NCBI RefSeq assembly: GCF_033118175.1
Contig: NC_083701.1
Location: 73,966,001-74,030,000 of the forward strand
Direction: 5' to 3'
From: Dama dama
Lineage: Eukaryota; Chordata; Mammalia; Artiodactyla; Cervidae
DNA length: 64,000 bases
The notes beneath the pieces were generated by a model. The model was not told where the DNA came from. It was given only the letters and a program-made list of their open reading frames with translations, and did not search any database. The translations under genes and the position numbers were made by a program. Positions 23,771 to 35,615 of the stretch are shown here, piece after piece. Positions within the stretch are counted from its first letter, which is position 1. Each line of letters opens with the position of its first letter.

Positions 23771-24020
23771 GCTGTTGTTGTTTTAATTTTTTAAATTTAT
23801 TTTTTAATTGGAGGAAAATTGCTTTATAATGGTGTGTTGGTTTCTGCCTTATAACAGGGCAAATCAGCCATAGTTATACATGTATCACCGCCCTCTTGCG
23901 CTTTCCTCCACTCCCCCCACCCCCAGCTCTCTAGGTCCTCAGAGAGTACCAAGCTGGGTTCTGTGTTATAGAGCAGCTTCCCAGCGGCTGTCTGTGTTCC
24001 ACGTGGTTGTGTATATGGGC
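23771..24020 (-). mobile_element. Ruminant L1 3' UTR, antisense
   Basis: 'tttttaattggaggaaaatt', 'ttggtttctgccttataaca', 'tagagcagcttcccagcggc': the antisense 3' UTR of ruminant L1. Confidence 0.82.
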
Positions 24021-24034
24021 AATAGAATAAAAAT

Positions 24035-24460
24035 AAACGGTGATGTTACTTCAGACTAAAGAGCTTCTGCACAGCAAGCTACAAAAGACAGCCCACAAGA
24101 CAGGAGAGAGTATTTGCAAACCATATATCCGACAAGAGGTTCATCTCCGATATAAAAGAGACTTCTACAGGTCAATATTAAAAAACAAAACAAAAAAACT
24201 AGCAGTTTTAAAAATGGGCTAAAGACTTGAGTAGACATCTCTCTGAGATGACGTACAGATGGCTATTAAGTACATAAAAAGGTCCTCAACATCACTAATC
24301 ATCAGTGAAATGCAAATCAAAACCACAAGGTCATCTCACAGCTGTCACGAACGAAGCAAAAGACAGTAAGTGTTTGCGAGGATGTGGAGAAAAGGGAATT
24401 CTTGTGCAGTGTTAGCGGAAACGTGCATTGGTGCAGCTACTGTGGCAGACAGTGTGGTGG
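24035..24460 (+). mobile_element. L1 ORF2 C-terminal fragment, sense
   Basis: The plus strand encodes the L1 ORF2 C-terminal block (KELLHSKLQKT... then an RYHL/AMKSKR-type region, decayed), ending near 'cagctactgtggcagacagt'. Its orientation is opposite to the adjoining L1 3' UTR piece, so the two form a head-to-head junction near 24025. Confidence 0.78.
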
Positions 24461-24784
24461 CTTTCGGGCTTAGGAGAGGCAGGGCTGGCCGGGAAGATGG
24501 GCTGAGTCCCAGAGAAGAACAGCAGCGGGGAGAGTGGAGTCCAGGGAGGCGATCTGGGGCAGCGGGGACCAGACCAGGAGGATCGGGCACCCAGGTGGAG
24601 GGCGGCAACCAGGACTCAGCGCCCAGGAGAGGAGCTTGACACCAGGCCCACGGTTCCCCAGGGGCAGAGCGCTTGTTTCCACGGTGACTGGGGACCATTG
24701 GCGAGAGACCCCGCAGACCAGAAGGGCCCAGCGGGATCGTGGCTCGTGTGATCCACGTCTCCTACATGCTCAGCCTCTGAAGAG
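24461..24784. other. GC-rich unassigned sequence
   Basis: ORFs are open on several frames because of base composition. No domain recognised. Confidence 0.4.
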
Positions 24785-24860
24785 CAGGGACCAGACCTTA
24801 TTTGCTTCAGAAACTCCAGAGCTTGGTAGTCTGCACTTGGCAGGCACGCGCTGTTTGAAA
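24785..24860 (+). mobile_element. L2 3' end
   Basis: 'gcagggaccagaccttattt' then 'cttggcaggcacgcgctg' follows the conserved L2 3'-terminal pattern. Confidence 0.5.
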
Positions 24861-25437
24861 GTGAAGCTGGACTGGCCTGGTCTCCCCCTGCCCTTGTCCC
24901 AAGGGTTTCCTCAGTGAAAAATCAAAGTCCTCGCTGACCTAAATCTTAGTCAAATGTAGACACTGGGGGGATGAGACGGGAAAGGCTCCAGCGGCCTAGC
25001 AGGGTGGACACCGGGGGTTTTCATGAGCAGGAGAAACACCCTCCCCTCTCCTGCTGGCTACCCCGGGGCCCGGCTCGCTGTCCCTGCCCGGATAAAGGAT
25101 TTTAAACAGAGGGCTGCGACTGGGCAAGCCCCCTTCGCTCCAGCTTTTGTGACGTTCCTACAAATCGACTTACTCTGCTTTCAGTTGTCTCCCTGAAACA
25201 GTCCATGGGGTGGCAAAGAGTCGGACTCGGCGGAGAGGCTAACACTTTCACTGAGAAATTCATAAACTTTTCACAGGCTCGCTTCCTTGTTCAGCTGGTT
25301 TGACGTGAGCAGGAGCTTGTAGGTTGTGTTCTAACGTCCGGGGTGTTCGTCCCACCGCCTCTCTCCACCACGGAGAAACAGACTGATGAGCCAGTCCACC
25401 AAAACCCTGGCAGTATCATCTTCCGACATGCTAGTTT
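24861..25437. other. Unassigned sequence with a Bov-tA remnant
   Basis: About 50 bases at 25199-25250 ('cagtccatggggtggcaaag') are the 3' end of a Bov-tA. Nothing else is assigned. Confidence 0.5.
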
Positions 25438-25620
25438 TGAATAAAAACATGCTCATTTATTTATTTATGGTGGCGCCGGGCCTTCGTTGCAGCACTGGGG
25501 CCAGCTGAACTGTCTCATGGCATGTGCGATCTTCCCGGACCAGGAATCGAACCTGCGTCCCCTGAATGCCAGGCATGTTATTAATACCGCGGAACCGCCA
25601 GGGAAGTCCTGAATAAAACG
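25438..25620 (-). mobile_element. CHR-type SINE with target duplication
   Basis: A short antisense CHR copy ends 'gaaccgccagggaagtcc'. The flanks TGAATAAAAAC (25438-25448) and TGAATAAAACG (25610-25620) look like a target duplication. Confidence 0.8.
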
Positions 25621-26489
25621 ACTTTGACAGGTCTACAAATCACGGAATTCTGTTGAGAGCTCCTGAGAGAAAAATACAAATTAGCCGTGTTTCATATGTT
25701 TTGACCCTCTCCTACCATCCTCTGGTGAAATGAGGTATTGCAAACCAATTTCTAAACTTTTGGATCTTCTTTACTTGAACGTGGTTAATATGAATTGACT
25801 GAAAAGAACACAACTAATTTTACAAAAGATACGTTGTCTCATATTTCCTTTTACATTTCTTTTTTTATTAATAGAAATCGTTTCTATTTTTCTAATAGAG
25901 AAAAAAGATTTATCCTGAATAATATCAATTTCCTCCTTCATCCATCCATTTACATTGTCTTGTATTATTATTTGTCCTGAGTTTTTTTTATATCTAAATA
26001 TTTTCTCTCTTACTCTTTCTCCTTGTCTCCTGGTGGTTATGTGACTGTTTACTATTATCTGTTTGCATATTTTAAAATTGTTTGTCAAAAAAATCCACTT
26101 TCCATGATATAAGGTTGATAACTATATTTCAAGGAGTTCAATGTTTGATTGATATAATCTGAATAATAGAAATCATGCACATATGAGCTATATTTTTTCA
26201 TTCTATTGCATATCATAGCATTATTTATTAAAATACATCATATAAAAATGTAATGGCAAATAGCCTATAAGTGTACAAACTTCTGGAAAGTTAAAACACT
26301 TAAGCTACAGTGAAAGCATCTTCAACTGGATATGTGGACTAATTACTGATTTGTGTTTGAAATATATATATATATATATTTTTTTTTTGAAGTGAAGAAG
26401 TTTCACTTTCAAAAAGGCACTTTAACCAAGAGTTAAATTCATAGACAAAGGTTCTGAAACATGAAACATGGATTTGTGTGAATCTGAAT
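25621..26489. other. AT-rich intergenic DNA
   Basis: An (AT) run at about 26364-26380 is followed by a T run. No gene-like frame. Confidence 0.5.
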
Positions 26490-26905
26490 CTGGAGATGGT
26501 GCATCAATTTCCCAGGGCTGCTGGAACAAATGATCACAGACTGAGTGTCTCAAAACAACGGGAATGTGCTCTGGAGACCAGAGTCTGAAGTCCGGGTCCC
26601 AGCGGGTTTGATTCCTCGTGGAGGTTCTCGGGGGAATCGGCTCCGTGCCGCTTTCCTGGCTTCCGGCGGCTGCTGGCGACACTTGGCGCTCTTTGGCCTG
26701 GGGCCGCCCTCTGTGTGTCTCTGTCTCGTTCTCTGTCTTTTATAAGGATGCCCATTACCAGATTTCCCGCCTTAATTTAGGATGATCTCATCTCTGGATC
26801 TTAACCTTGATTATACTTGAATCTTAATCCAAACAAGATCATGTTCTGAAGCTCTTCTTGGACGTGTGTTTTAGGGTCATCATTCAACCCACCACGGATG
26901 GAAAT
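26490..26905 (-). mobile_element. MLT1-type LTR (ERVL-MaLR)
   Basis: Antisense MLT1 order: 'atttcccagggctgctggaa', 'agtgtctcaaaacaacggga', 'cttttataaggatgcccatt', and the end 'gggtcatcattcaacccacc'. Solo LTR, no internal sequence seen. Confidence 0.72.
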
Positions 26906-28105
26906 AAGCATCTGTATCTGCGGCCCTGAGGTCACACGTGGGGTCCTTCATTAGATTAGGTCCTTCATTAGGTCCTTCATTTAGCCTGCCTAAAGCATCG
27001 CCTTCCTCTATCTGTTGCCAGTGGCCCTGGCCTTGGGGCTCCACTTCCAATCTTTCATGAAATGGAGCTCTGAGTATTATTAACTGGTGGGTTTGTTTGA
27101 AACAGTGTTCTATGGAATTGTCCCAAGTCTATAAAATTGCATAATTCCATTCTATTTCCTAGTATATCAGTTCAGGAAATGGGAACAGTTTAATTTTGCC
27201 TCTGAGAAATAAAGTATGACTTATTCTGAAATCTTTATTAATTTATCCATTTCTTGTTTCAAAGGTTGTAAGGTATCTTACATAAGTAGATAAAAAATGA
27301 GGTAAAAATCAGTTTGAGTTAAGTAGAAGAGGAAGGCTGGAAAAAGCAAAATGGGAGCAGAAAGGATAGGAATAAGTTAGAAGGCAAGATTATTACATGA
27401 AATTTATAAGTAAAAATATTAAAAACCATAGATTGTAGAAGGCGATTTGCTAAAGATAAACTTCAAATTTGACTCTCTGCTTTCTAGGAGTCTATTCAAA
27501 GAAGAAAACAGCTACATGCTTCAAAGTGCCTGTAATATCAAAGCAAATTAATTTTAATTAGTTGCTTGGAGGGAGCACATTCATTCCTGACTCTGGGACT
27601 CAAAAGAAAATTTCTTATGGGATCCCCCGGAGAGGACGCGCAAGTGCAATACAATTAGCAGCATCTTTAGAGTAAACACAGTGAGAAGTTTCAACAAGTT
27701 TTCTTGTTCATGATGTCCCTGAATATAAACCAGTGGGTGATTTGGTGAAGATAGGTCCTGGGAGCTCCAGAGCACCAGGGACTGAGCCCAAGCGTTTGTC
27801 CGGATTGCTGGAGAGAGGGCTTGTGAGAAAATCAAGAGGAAGGGATATCTCACATGTCTTCCAAGTGATACTGCAAATATATTGCTTCTCAGCGTGATTT
27901 TGGCTTGTGCTGTAAGCGCGGCAGCAGGCTGTCGCAGAGCCTGGCGGCTGGCGTCCTGCAGGCTGAGCTGTCTGTGTTCCGGCCGGCAGTCAGACGGGCG
28001 GGCGGACGGCCAGCCTGGCTCCTGCCGCAGGGCGGGAGGGTGAGGGCACCGCCTTGGGGGCCGCATGATTTCCTCCAGGAGCCAGCGCCTGCTGCAGGGC
28101 CCGAA
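26906..28105. other. Intergenic, with a small triplicated motif
   Basis: The motif 'ggtccttcatta' occurs three times in 26943-26982. The 204-codon minus frame (27581-28195) runs into a Bov-tA and shows no domain, so I treat it as chance. Confidence 0.4.
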
Positions 28106-28290
28106 GGGGCTTCCCGGGCAGCTCAGTGGTAAAGCATCTGCCTGCCAATGCAGGAGACGCAGGAAGATCCCCCGGAGGAGGGCATGGCAACCCACTCCAG
28201 TATTCTGGCCTGGGGAATCCCACGGACAGAGGGGCCCGGTGGGCGACAGTCCTTGTGGTCACCGAGTCGGACCCCACTTAGCAACTAACT
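28106..28290 (+). mobile_element. Bov-tA SINE
   Basis: Head 'ggcttcccgggcagctcagt', body 'gaagatcccccggaggaggg', end 'ggaccccacttagcaactaa'. The B-box region is shortened. Confidence 0.88.
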
Positions 28291-28479
28291 GAGCGCTTAC
28301 CCAGTGCCCCGAGGAAAGGGCATCCAGAACCACCGAAACTCCACAGCAAAACGAGAGCGGTGATTTCAGATTTGAAAAATCTTTAGATGTTTACGGCTAA
28401 ATACTTACTGCAGATGTGAAAACATTTCAGGAAAGTTTCACAGAACCTTTACTATTAAATAATTTTTTTTTCTTGGTGT

Positions 28480-28775
28480 AACTTCTGAATATTCATTGGA
28501 AGGAGAGATGCTGAAGCTGAAACTCCAACACTTTGGTCACCTGATGCAAAGAACTGACTCATTGGAAAGGCCCTGATGCTGGGAAAGATTGAAGGCGGGA
28601 GGAGAAGGGGACGACAGAGGATGAGATGGTTGGATGGCATCACTGACTCTATGGACATGAGTTTGAGTAAGCTCCGGGAGTTGGTAATGGACAGGGAAGC
28701 CCGGCGTGCTGCAGTTCATGGGGTTGCAAAGAGTCGGACATGACTGAGCGACTGAACTGCACGGAACTGAACTTC
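28480..28775 (+). mobile_element. BovB 3'-end fragment
   Basis: 'gaatattcattggaaggaga' through 'aactccaacactttggtcac' to the (CTGAA)-like tail. Confidence 0.9.
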
Positions 28776-28804
28776 TAAAATAAATGAGCATAAAAAAAAC
28801 TATT

Positions 28805-29085
28805 TCTAGGGACTCCCCTGGTGGTCCAGTGGTTAAGAATCCACCTTCCAAGGCAGGGGTTTCAGACTGGATCCCTGGTCAGGGAAGTAAGATCCCACAC
28901 GCCGTGGGGCAAGTAAGCCCATGCACAGCAACTTGAGAAAACCCCGAAGGGCCACGCACGACTACTGAGCCTTCAGACTGTAGAGCCTGTGAGCCTCAAT
29001 CAGGAATCCAGGGGCCGCAGCACAGATCCAGCAGAGTCAAAACTTAAAATATACATCTCTATCTATCTATCTAAACAAATAAAGC
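28805..29085 (+). mobile_element. CHR-type SINE
   Basis: Head 'gggactcccctggtggtcca', body with 'gatccctggtcagggaagta', end in (CTAT)n and 'aaacaaataaag'. Confidence 0.85.
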
Positions 29086-29640
29086 ATGTTATTAATTCTG
29101 CCTTATTGCATTTATTCAAGAAAAATTTTTAAAAAAGCTATTTCTAGAGTAATAGTAAATTAACATATCATGTAGACAAATAACTTAATGCTAGTTAAAA
29201 GCTGGGAATCATCTGACCAAAACAATTGACTTTGATTTTAAAAGATCACTAGCCCTTCTTTTCAATGGATACCAGACAGCAGTCTCATTTGTCTACTGAA
29301 ATCATATCTAGTTTGTGGCAACAGAACCTTCTATTCTGCATTTTTAAAAAATGGCTACCTATGGTTTTATTTTATATAGGATTCCTTACCAGCTATTAGC
29401 ACATTTTGTTGATAAAATAAATGATCTAGCTACAGATAGAAGATAAACTCCTCTCAGTGGCAAGGAAAAAAAATCTTTGTTTTAGCAAAAGAGCAAGCAC
29501 AAGTTTGTTTTGGCCACCTTATGTCCTAGCAGGACCAGAAAGAAGCCAGTTTCACTTGCCTCCCATCACTGCAAAGGTTTGGGATGCGTGAGCGGGGTTG
29601 TCACTTTTAGGCTGGGTACTTGACCACACGCATCTTGTGT
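29086..29640. other. AT-rich intergenic DNA
   Basis: Nothing assignable. Confidence 0.5.
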
Positions 29641-29865
29641 GTGCATGCCAAGTCACTTCAGACATGTCCAACTCTTTGCGACCCCATGGATTGTAGCCCA
29701 CCAGGCTCCTCCGTCCAAGGGATTCTCCAGGTGAGAATACTGGAGTGGATTGCCATGCCCTCCTCCAGGGGATCTTCTTGACTTAGGGATCGAAACCTTG
29801 ATTCTTATGTCTCCTGTGTTGGCAGGCGGGTTCTTTACACTAGCACCATCTAGGAAGCCTGCACC
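29641..29865 (-). mobile_element. Bov-tA SINE
   Basis: Antisense copy: 'tgccaagtcacttcagacat', 'tccaggggatcttcttgact', head 'caccatctaggaagcctg'. Confidence 0.88.
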
Positions 29866-30028
29866 TCCGGTCCCCTTAAACACCAGTTCCTCCAGCATTT
29901 AAAAATTGGGGCAGAGAGCCTGGAGCAGGAGGGCTGCTCAGGGTCTGTGGGGCCATCCAGGGGGTTAACTTGCAGGGTTCAGTTGGATGGTTCTCCTGTG
30001 AATCCAGAGGCAGAGTTCTGCTTGTTCT

Positions 30029-30262
30029 TCAGTTCAGCTCAGTTCAGGCTCAGTTGTGTCTGACTGTTTGCAACCCCATGGACCGCAGCATGCCAGGCCT
30101 CCCCATCCATCACCAACTCCTGGAGTTTCTCAAACTCATGTCCATTGAGTCAGTGATGCCATCCAATGATCTCACCCTCTGTTGTCCCCTTCTCCTCCCG
30201 CCCTCAGTCTTTCCCAGCCTCAGGGTCTTTTCTAATGAGTCAGTTCTTCACATCAGGTCCAT
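30029..30262 (-). mobile_element. BovB 3'-end fragment
   Basis: Antisense (TTCAG)n tail, then 'ccattgagtcagtgatgcca' and 'gagtcagttcttcacatcag'. Confidence 0.88.
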
Positions 30263-31621
30263 TTGAAGTTGGATTCAGGCCCCCCGGCAGTGCTCCTGGT
30301 ACTAACTTGGTGTGGCGGCTCTAGCCGCAGTTTAGAGCAACTTCAGAAGAGCCCGGTGCCAGGGCTGGCTTTGGATCAAGAGTGATGAGTGCGGTGCAGT
30401 CCCAGGTGCTGTGCATTGCAGGACTTCCGTGCTAAGGACATTTATGCCAGAATAAATGCCACCAACTCAGAGTGGGTTAGGGACAAGCCGGATAGTGACA
30501 AGGGGTGGGTGGTGTGGGAGACAGCATTTTATGGCCTTTTAGGAAAGATCTGTGCTCAAGACAGAAGCGCAAAGCCGAGGGGAAGGGAATCAAGGACAGG
30601 TCACTTCTCTGCACACACGCCAGTGTCCCTGAGGAACCCAAAGCAACGCTGCGCTCTGGAGTGGAGAAGGCGCCCCAGGGTGAGCCGTGAATTCCAGCTT
30701 GGGTTGAGGTTTCCATTAGTCTGGGCTCCTGCCAAGACAGGGCCCTGGACTGGTACTTTTCCAAGGGCCGGCTGGTCTCCACTGGGGTCCCCGACAGAGC
30801 AGAAGACTCCATCAGCTGGGGACGGGGCGGGGGGGGGGGGGGGGGCGTGCTCACTGCTGCCCGGCGGGAAAGCCGGGGAGGAGGCTGGCACTATGGGGAT
30901 GTGACCGTGTGCAGGAGCCGCGGTGATGGGTTGTGAGCGGGAGTCTTCTGCAGGGACCCTGCGGTGCCCCCCGTGGGAATTATTCTCCATGAAAGACCAG
31001 TATCACAGGAGCAACTGCTTTCTATGTCCAGATATGGGTGTTTCTGAAAATAGGTCTTTCTTTAAAGTCTGAAACAAATAAAGAAAAACAAACGAAAAAA
31101 CAAAACCCTGTAGCTGCTGGAGAGAAAAAGAAAAAAAGAGGCAAAAACTAGTCCAGAAGGATCCTCAAAATTCCTACCTAGTCAAACCTTCAAGAAGGAA
31201 AAAAACCTATGAACAAAACTTTATCAGAAGCCTTTATATAACTGATAGATTGAAATATGTTTCAGACCTTAGAATATCAGCCTTTGATATATTACGTCTA
31301 TTGGAATGTACACATCTATACGAGAGAACTTTCACAAATGTGATAGCCATTCAAAACAAGTAGAGAAATACATTTCATTTAGAAACAAACATCTAATTAC
31401 AATGTTGTAAAGCTTAGACAAGGTTTCCAACAATAATAATGCATAATTGACTATATTATATTGTAATACATATTTTAATAAAAGTAAAATTTATTTTTTT
31501 AGCCAATGACATTTTACTGTTAATAAGTAAAACTTAGGTTTCTTAAAAAATTTTATTTTATCTTTAGTCTACCCCTTTGAAATCACTGTGCATTTTCCCT
31601 AAAGTCTCTATCAATAGAATA
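30263..31621. other. Unassigned sequence with a G17 run
   Basis: A 171-codon ORF (30389-30904) spans GC-rich DNA with no recognised domain. A run of 17 G lies at 30829-30845, preceded by GGGG blocks. AT-rich after 31060. Confidence 0.45.
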
Positions 31622-31681
31622 TTGGTTGGCCAAAAGTTCCTGAGTTTTTCTCTAAGGGTATGAACTTTTTGGTCAACCTAA
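31622..31681. mobile_element. Mariner-type MITE, 60 bp
   Basis: The left end TTGGTTGGCCAAAAGTTC and right end GAACTTTTTGGTCAACCTAA are near-perfect terminal inverted repeats. They resemble those of mariner-derived MITEs in bovid genomes. TA dinucleotides flank both sides (31620-31621 and 31682-31683), the expected target duplication. The interior is about 20 bases with no coding capacity. Confidence 0.85.
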
Positions 31682-32011
31682 TAGTATTTGCAAACAATTT
31701 TAAAGTATATAAAAACACAAATACATTTACTGATTAAAAACTAGATAGGAAAGTTTGGGGACCATTTGTTTAAGCTATCAAAAGAGTATTTCTGATGATT
31801 AGCACACTCAGATTTAACTTTTCGATATTACTGAATATTCTGAGTTCTGCTTTGAATTCAGGAATGCAAACTTACAGAGTCAAATTCAGAAGAAAGGCCA
31901 GTAAAATCCACAAATAATTTTGCTATTCCTGACAAATTTTCCCTCGAAAGATTAAAAGTATATAATTGTGGTCAATAGCTTAGTTTAGAATTAGTCAAGA
32001 AGAAAAACGGG

Positions 32012-32195
32012 GGACGTCCCTGGTACTGCCAGTGCAGGGGACACAGGTTTGATCCCTGGTCCGGGAAGATCCCGTGTGCCGTGGAGCAGCTACTGAACCA
32101 CGCACCCTTCAGCCTGGGCCCTGGAATAAGAGCAGCCCCGGCAGTGAGAAGCTCTCAAAGAGCAAGGGAGGCCCAGCATAGCCGTCAGTAAATGA
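32012..32195 (+). mobile_element. CHR-type SINE, truncated
   Basis: 'acgtccctggtactgccagt', then 'tttgatccctggtccgggaa' and 'ccgtgtgccgtggagcagct'. Part of the head is deleted. Confidence 0.78.
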
Positions 32196-32474
32196 AAGAA
32201 GGACAGTGAGAAATGGCATTTCTTTGCAATGTCCAAGAAGTTAATAGTTTAGACTTAGGAAGAGAATTGCTCCTTTAAAAATGGGAAAGACGATCACTGG
32301 CCACAGGATAACGTCACAGATGTTATAACCAAAGAGGCCAGGATTGAAGCTCAAGATTCACAACAATTGTTACAAAGTTTTGAAGGCAGAATATCAGCTT
32401 GTTGGTTAATTAACATCGTTTCTGTTCCACCTTCTCTCTATATAAAACATTATTTAACAACTTTTTCTTGAAAA

Positions 32475-32640
32475 ATCTGGGTCATATGGCGACTCTGCTT
32501 TTAGTTTTTCGGGCACTTCCATCCTATGCTCCATAGTACCTGCACCAGTTTACATTGCTACCAACAGTGCTGGAGGTTCCCTTTCCTCCTGTCTCCAGCA
32601 TTTGCTATTTGTAGACTTTTTTGATAACGACCATTTATTT
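32475..32640 (-). mobile_element. L1 fragment
   Basis: Antisense L1: 'ctgggtcatatggcgactct', 'cagtttacattgctaccaac', 'gcatttgctatttgtagact'. Confidence 0.78.
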
Positions 32641-32727
32641 TTATTTTCTAAATTCTGCACCACTGTAGTAGCTTCCACTCTGGAAGCTCTGCCTGTGGTT
32701 TCTTTTCTTTCCATTTGTCTTCCACAT

Positions 32728-32751
32728 CACACACACACACACACACACACC
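32728..32751. repeat. (CA)n microsatellite
   Basis: About 12 CA units, uninterrupted. Confidence 0.95.
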
Positions 32752-32786
32752 CTGTGCTTCTGAAACACAGATCTTAATTGTGGCAT

Positions 32787-32880
32787 CAGTTCAGTTCAGT
32801 AGCTCAGTCGTGTCCGACTCTTTGCGACCCCATGAATCGCAGCACGCCAGGCCTCCCTGTCCATCAACTCCCGGAGTGCT
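32787..32880 (-). mobile_element. BovB 3'-tail fragment
   Basis: 'cagttcagttcagtagctca', 'gcgaccccatgaatcgcagc', ending near 'atcaactcccggagtg'. Confidence 0.88.
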
Positions 32881-33329
32881 GAAAATGCCTGAGAAATGTC
32901 CTCCAACGACCTACTGAATACGTCCAAGCTCCAAGCAGAGTCTTCGTGCCATCTTTCTAAGACGCTTAAAGCCACCTTTCCGGCCCGTTCCCTGACGGCT
33001 CTGACTGTGGTCACGCCGCCCGCGCGTCCTGAAACCCCCGCGGGCCTCCTCCTCCCCGCCCGGCAGCGCGAGCCTGCAGAGGTGTGTGCGGCGTCTAATC
33101 CTGCTGCCGGACACGCGTGTAAGCTCTCAGGAAAACGAGAGCTGAAGGAGAGTCATGTCGTCTCACCGCTTGGATCCGAAGCAGCGGTGACACCTGGCTG
33201 GCCCCTGCAGGCCTGCGGAGCTGCCCTTACACAGTCATGAGAATCTCAGGAGAACAATGGACGCTTGTTTCTTCATTCAGCTCGTGACTCGATCCAACAC
33301 ATGACACTTCCTCCTTTTCCTTTTTTATA
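32881..33329. other. CpG-containing unassigned block
   Basis: About 32960-33120 is GC-rich with many CpGs ('cgccgcccgcgcgtcctgaa'). There is no SINE signature and no recognised exon. Confidence 0.45.
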
Positions 33330-33860
33330 TGCAATTTTATCTTCCAGATTACAATGGACATACATGCTCATTGTACAAATCTATAAACTGCAAAGAGAAA
33401 GTCAAATTACTTACAGTAACAATAACCAGAGATAGCTACAGTTCAAATTGCCGTACTTCATAAATATGTACACTCTGTTTTATAGTATGTTTTTTTCTCT
33501 ATTTTTAGATTGTGAAAATTTTCTCTTTTTAAAGATTCTTCCATAAAATTTTAAAAATGACTACATGGTGCTTTATCATGCGGATAAGATCGTGACTTAT
33601 TTAGCCATTATAGACTCTACTTTTGAGTGTTTAGGTTGTTTCCAAAACTTTGTTATTGTAAATAAAAGTACAGTGAAAATATTTGTAGCATCCGTCTTTC
33701 CACATTTGTCCTTGGAATACACCTTCAGGATGGAATTGAGGTATCAGAGGGCATGCACTTTTTATTTTCTAGACATTCTGTATAAATTGATACCTCCCAC
33801 ACTCTTGCCAAAATATTGGGTACTGGTAGTTTTAAAAGAATCTACTCAAAATAGGTACAA
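33330..33860 (-). mobile_element. Old L1 3'-region fragment
   Basis: Antisense L1-like order: 'aggttgtttccaaaactttg', 'acaccttcaggatggaattg', 'cacactcttgccaaaatatt'. The 134-codon ORF here is an antisense frame. An A-rich/GAAA run follows at 33857-33890. Confidence 0.6.
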
Positions 33861-33890
33861 AAAAAAAAAAAAAAGAAAGAAAGAAAGAAA

Positions 33891-34884
33891 ATGGCACCTT
33901 GAACTGCTTTTTTACCATTCAGCTGCAGGTGATGCCGAAGGTGAACTGGAGGGTAGAGAACATAACTAAACACACGTGTGCAAGGACAGTGTGTTGTGTT
34001 ATTTGGCAAGACTTTAAAATTCAGACCCCTCCTCCCTCTTTTGCTTTACCTATCAGGAATAAGGCAAACAAATCCAGAGGAGAAATAGTCTATAATTTAT
34101 CACCAAATTGCACAAAGCAGCTTATTTTAATCAGATAGTCTTGGTGACTCAGAGGCTCTGTCCTCTGATGCCCACCTCAGCGCCTAGAAAGGCCTGCCTG
34201 GCTTCCCCATCCTGGGTGAGGCCCGTGTCGGCCTGGCCTGAAGGATGGCAGTCTGACTGTTTATGACCTTCCGCTTGGGGCAGAGGCAGGGATGGACTTC
34301 ACTTGCGCCCACGTTTCCGTGAGCTGACATACGGATGACAGAAAGGACCTCCTCTGTCACTGTGAGTGGCTGCTCTCAGCGAATTCTGTGGATCTGATTA
34401 TTCGTTCATGCTTTTAAGGAGCCTGCAGTCAAGTGGCTTTGCTCAAACTTGGGAAGCTGTGGAGTCTCATAGGTACTTTCTTATGCAAAAAGTGCAAAAT
34501 TTAAAGACTCATTCATGAGAGCTAACGGGCAGTGGGCTCACTGGGTGGGGACGGCATAATAGCCAACAACTTCTCACGAAGCAATGAAAATACCAATTGC
34601 TCGCTTTTCTAGTTTACCTTATTTTTTATTTAATTTTATTGACAATTGTTTCGGTCATCAATATTTTCTTTTTAAAAGACAGTGTAATTCTGCCACTATA
34701 ATTCTATTCTCATCCATTCAACTTGCTTAGCTTATAACCCTAACCCTTGTTTTAGGTACTATGATCAGCATGGCAGCTGCAGAGAGGACTCGCCCTGCCC
34801 TTTGCTGGGTTCCTACCTGTCCAGGCAGGAAATGGGCATGACTGGGGGTGAAAACCACATGGATTCAATGGGCGGTAGGTTGAG
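33891..34884. other. Intergenic, nothing assignable
   Basis: Short ORFs only. Confidence 0.45.
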
Positions 34885-35116
34885 AGTCGATTCAGTTGTG
34901 TCTGACTCTTTGTGACCCCATAAGCCACAGCACGCCAGGCCTCCCTGTCCATCACCAACTCCCGGAGTCCACCCAAACCCATGTCCTTTGTGTCGGTGAT
35001 GCCATCCAACCATCTCACCCTCTGTTGTCCCCTTCTCCTCCTGTCTTCAATCTTTCCCAGCATCAGGGTCTTCTCAAATGAGTCAGTCCTTCCCATCAGG
35101 TGGCCAAAGTATTGGA
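34885..35116 (-). mobile_element. BovB 3'-end fragment
   Basis: 'gtgtctgactctttgtgacc', 'gtcggtgatgccatccaacc', 'gtggccaaagtattgga'. The minus strand encodes the BovB C-terminal frame (34752-35096). Confidence 0.88.
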
Positions 35117-35588
35117 TGGGGATACCTAGTCCTAGAAGAGCAGATTACAGTAGTAACTCTGACACTAGATGGCGCCATGAGGCACTCATGTGTTAGTATT
35201 TTGGCAGTCTGGAGTTCAAACTGAAGCTTGAGGTTGAAAAAATTCATTAAAGAAAGGGCACGGTTTCTAAAGTCTACATTTTTTCACCTTTATAAAAATC
35301 TTCATATAGTCTTCAAAACTAATGGATTCTAGACATGCATTTCCCGAGATCGGTAAGAAAGGCATCTGGTGTGGATATAAGACTTTATGCTTGCTGAGTG
35401 GGAAGAACACAGGCACACTCTGGCAGAGGGCAGTTGACATGCAGAACGTGCAACCGTGACCACCGCTCTTTTGCTGGACTTACAATAGTCCAATATTTAG
35501 TGACAAGCTTGTGGGATAAGAGATAACTGGACAGATAGAGAAAATAAGAGCAATACCTGTGGTATTAATAGAAATACATGATAGTACA
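35117..35588. other. Intergenic, nothing assignable
   Basis: No feature seen. Confidence 0.5.
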
Positions 35589-35615
35589 GTGTGTGTGTGT
35601 GTGTGTGTGTGTGTG
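35589..35615. repeat. (GT)13 microsatellite
   Basis: An uninterrupted GT run abutting the 3' end of an antisense Bov-tA. It probably began as that element's tail. Confidence 0.95.

Noticed and set aside
27581..28195. 204-codon minus-strand ORF
   Set aside because: Its N-terminal part translates an antisense Bov-tA, the rest has no domain, and a second frame is open over the same GC-rich stretch.
30389..30904. 171-codon ORF ending in a glycine run
   Set aside because: The glycine run is the G17 tract. No domain, and antisense frames are equally open.
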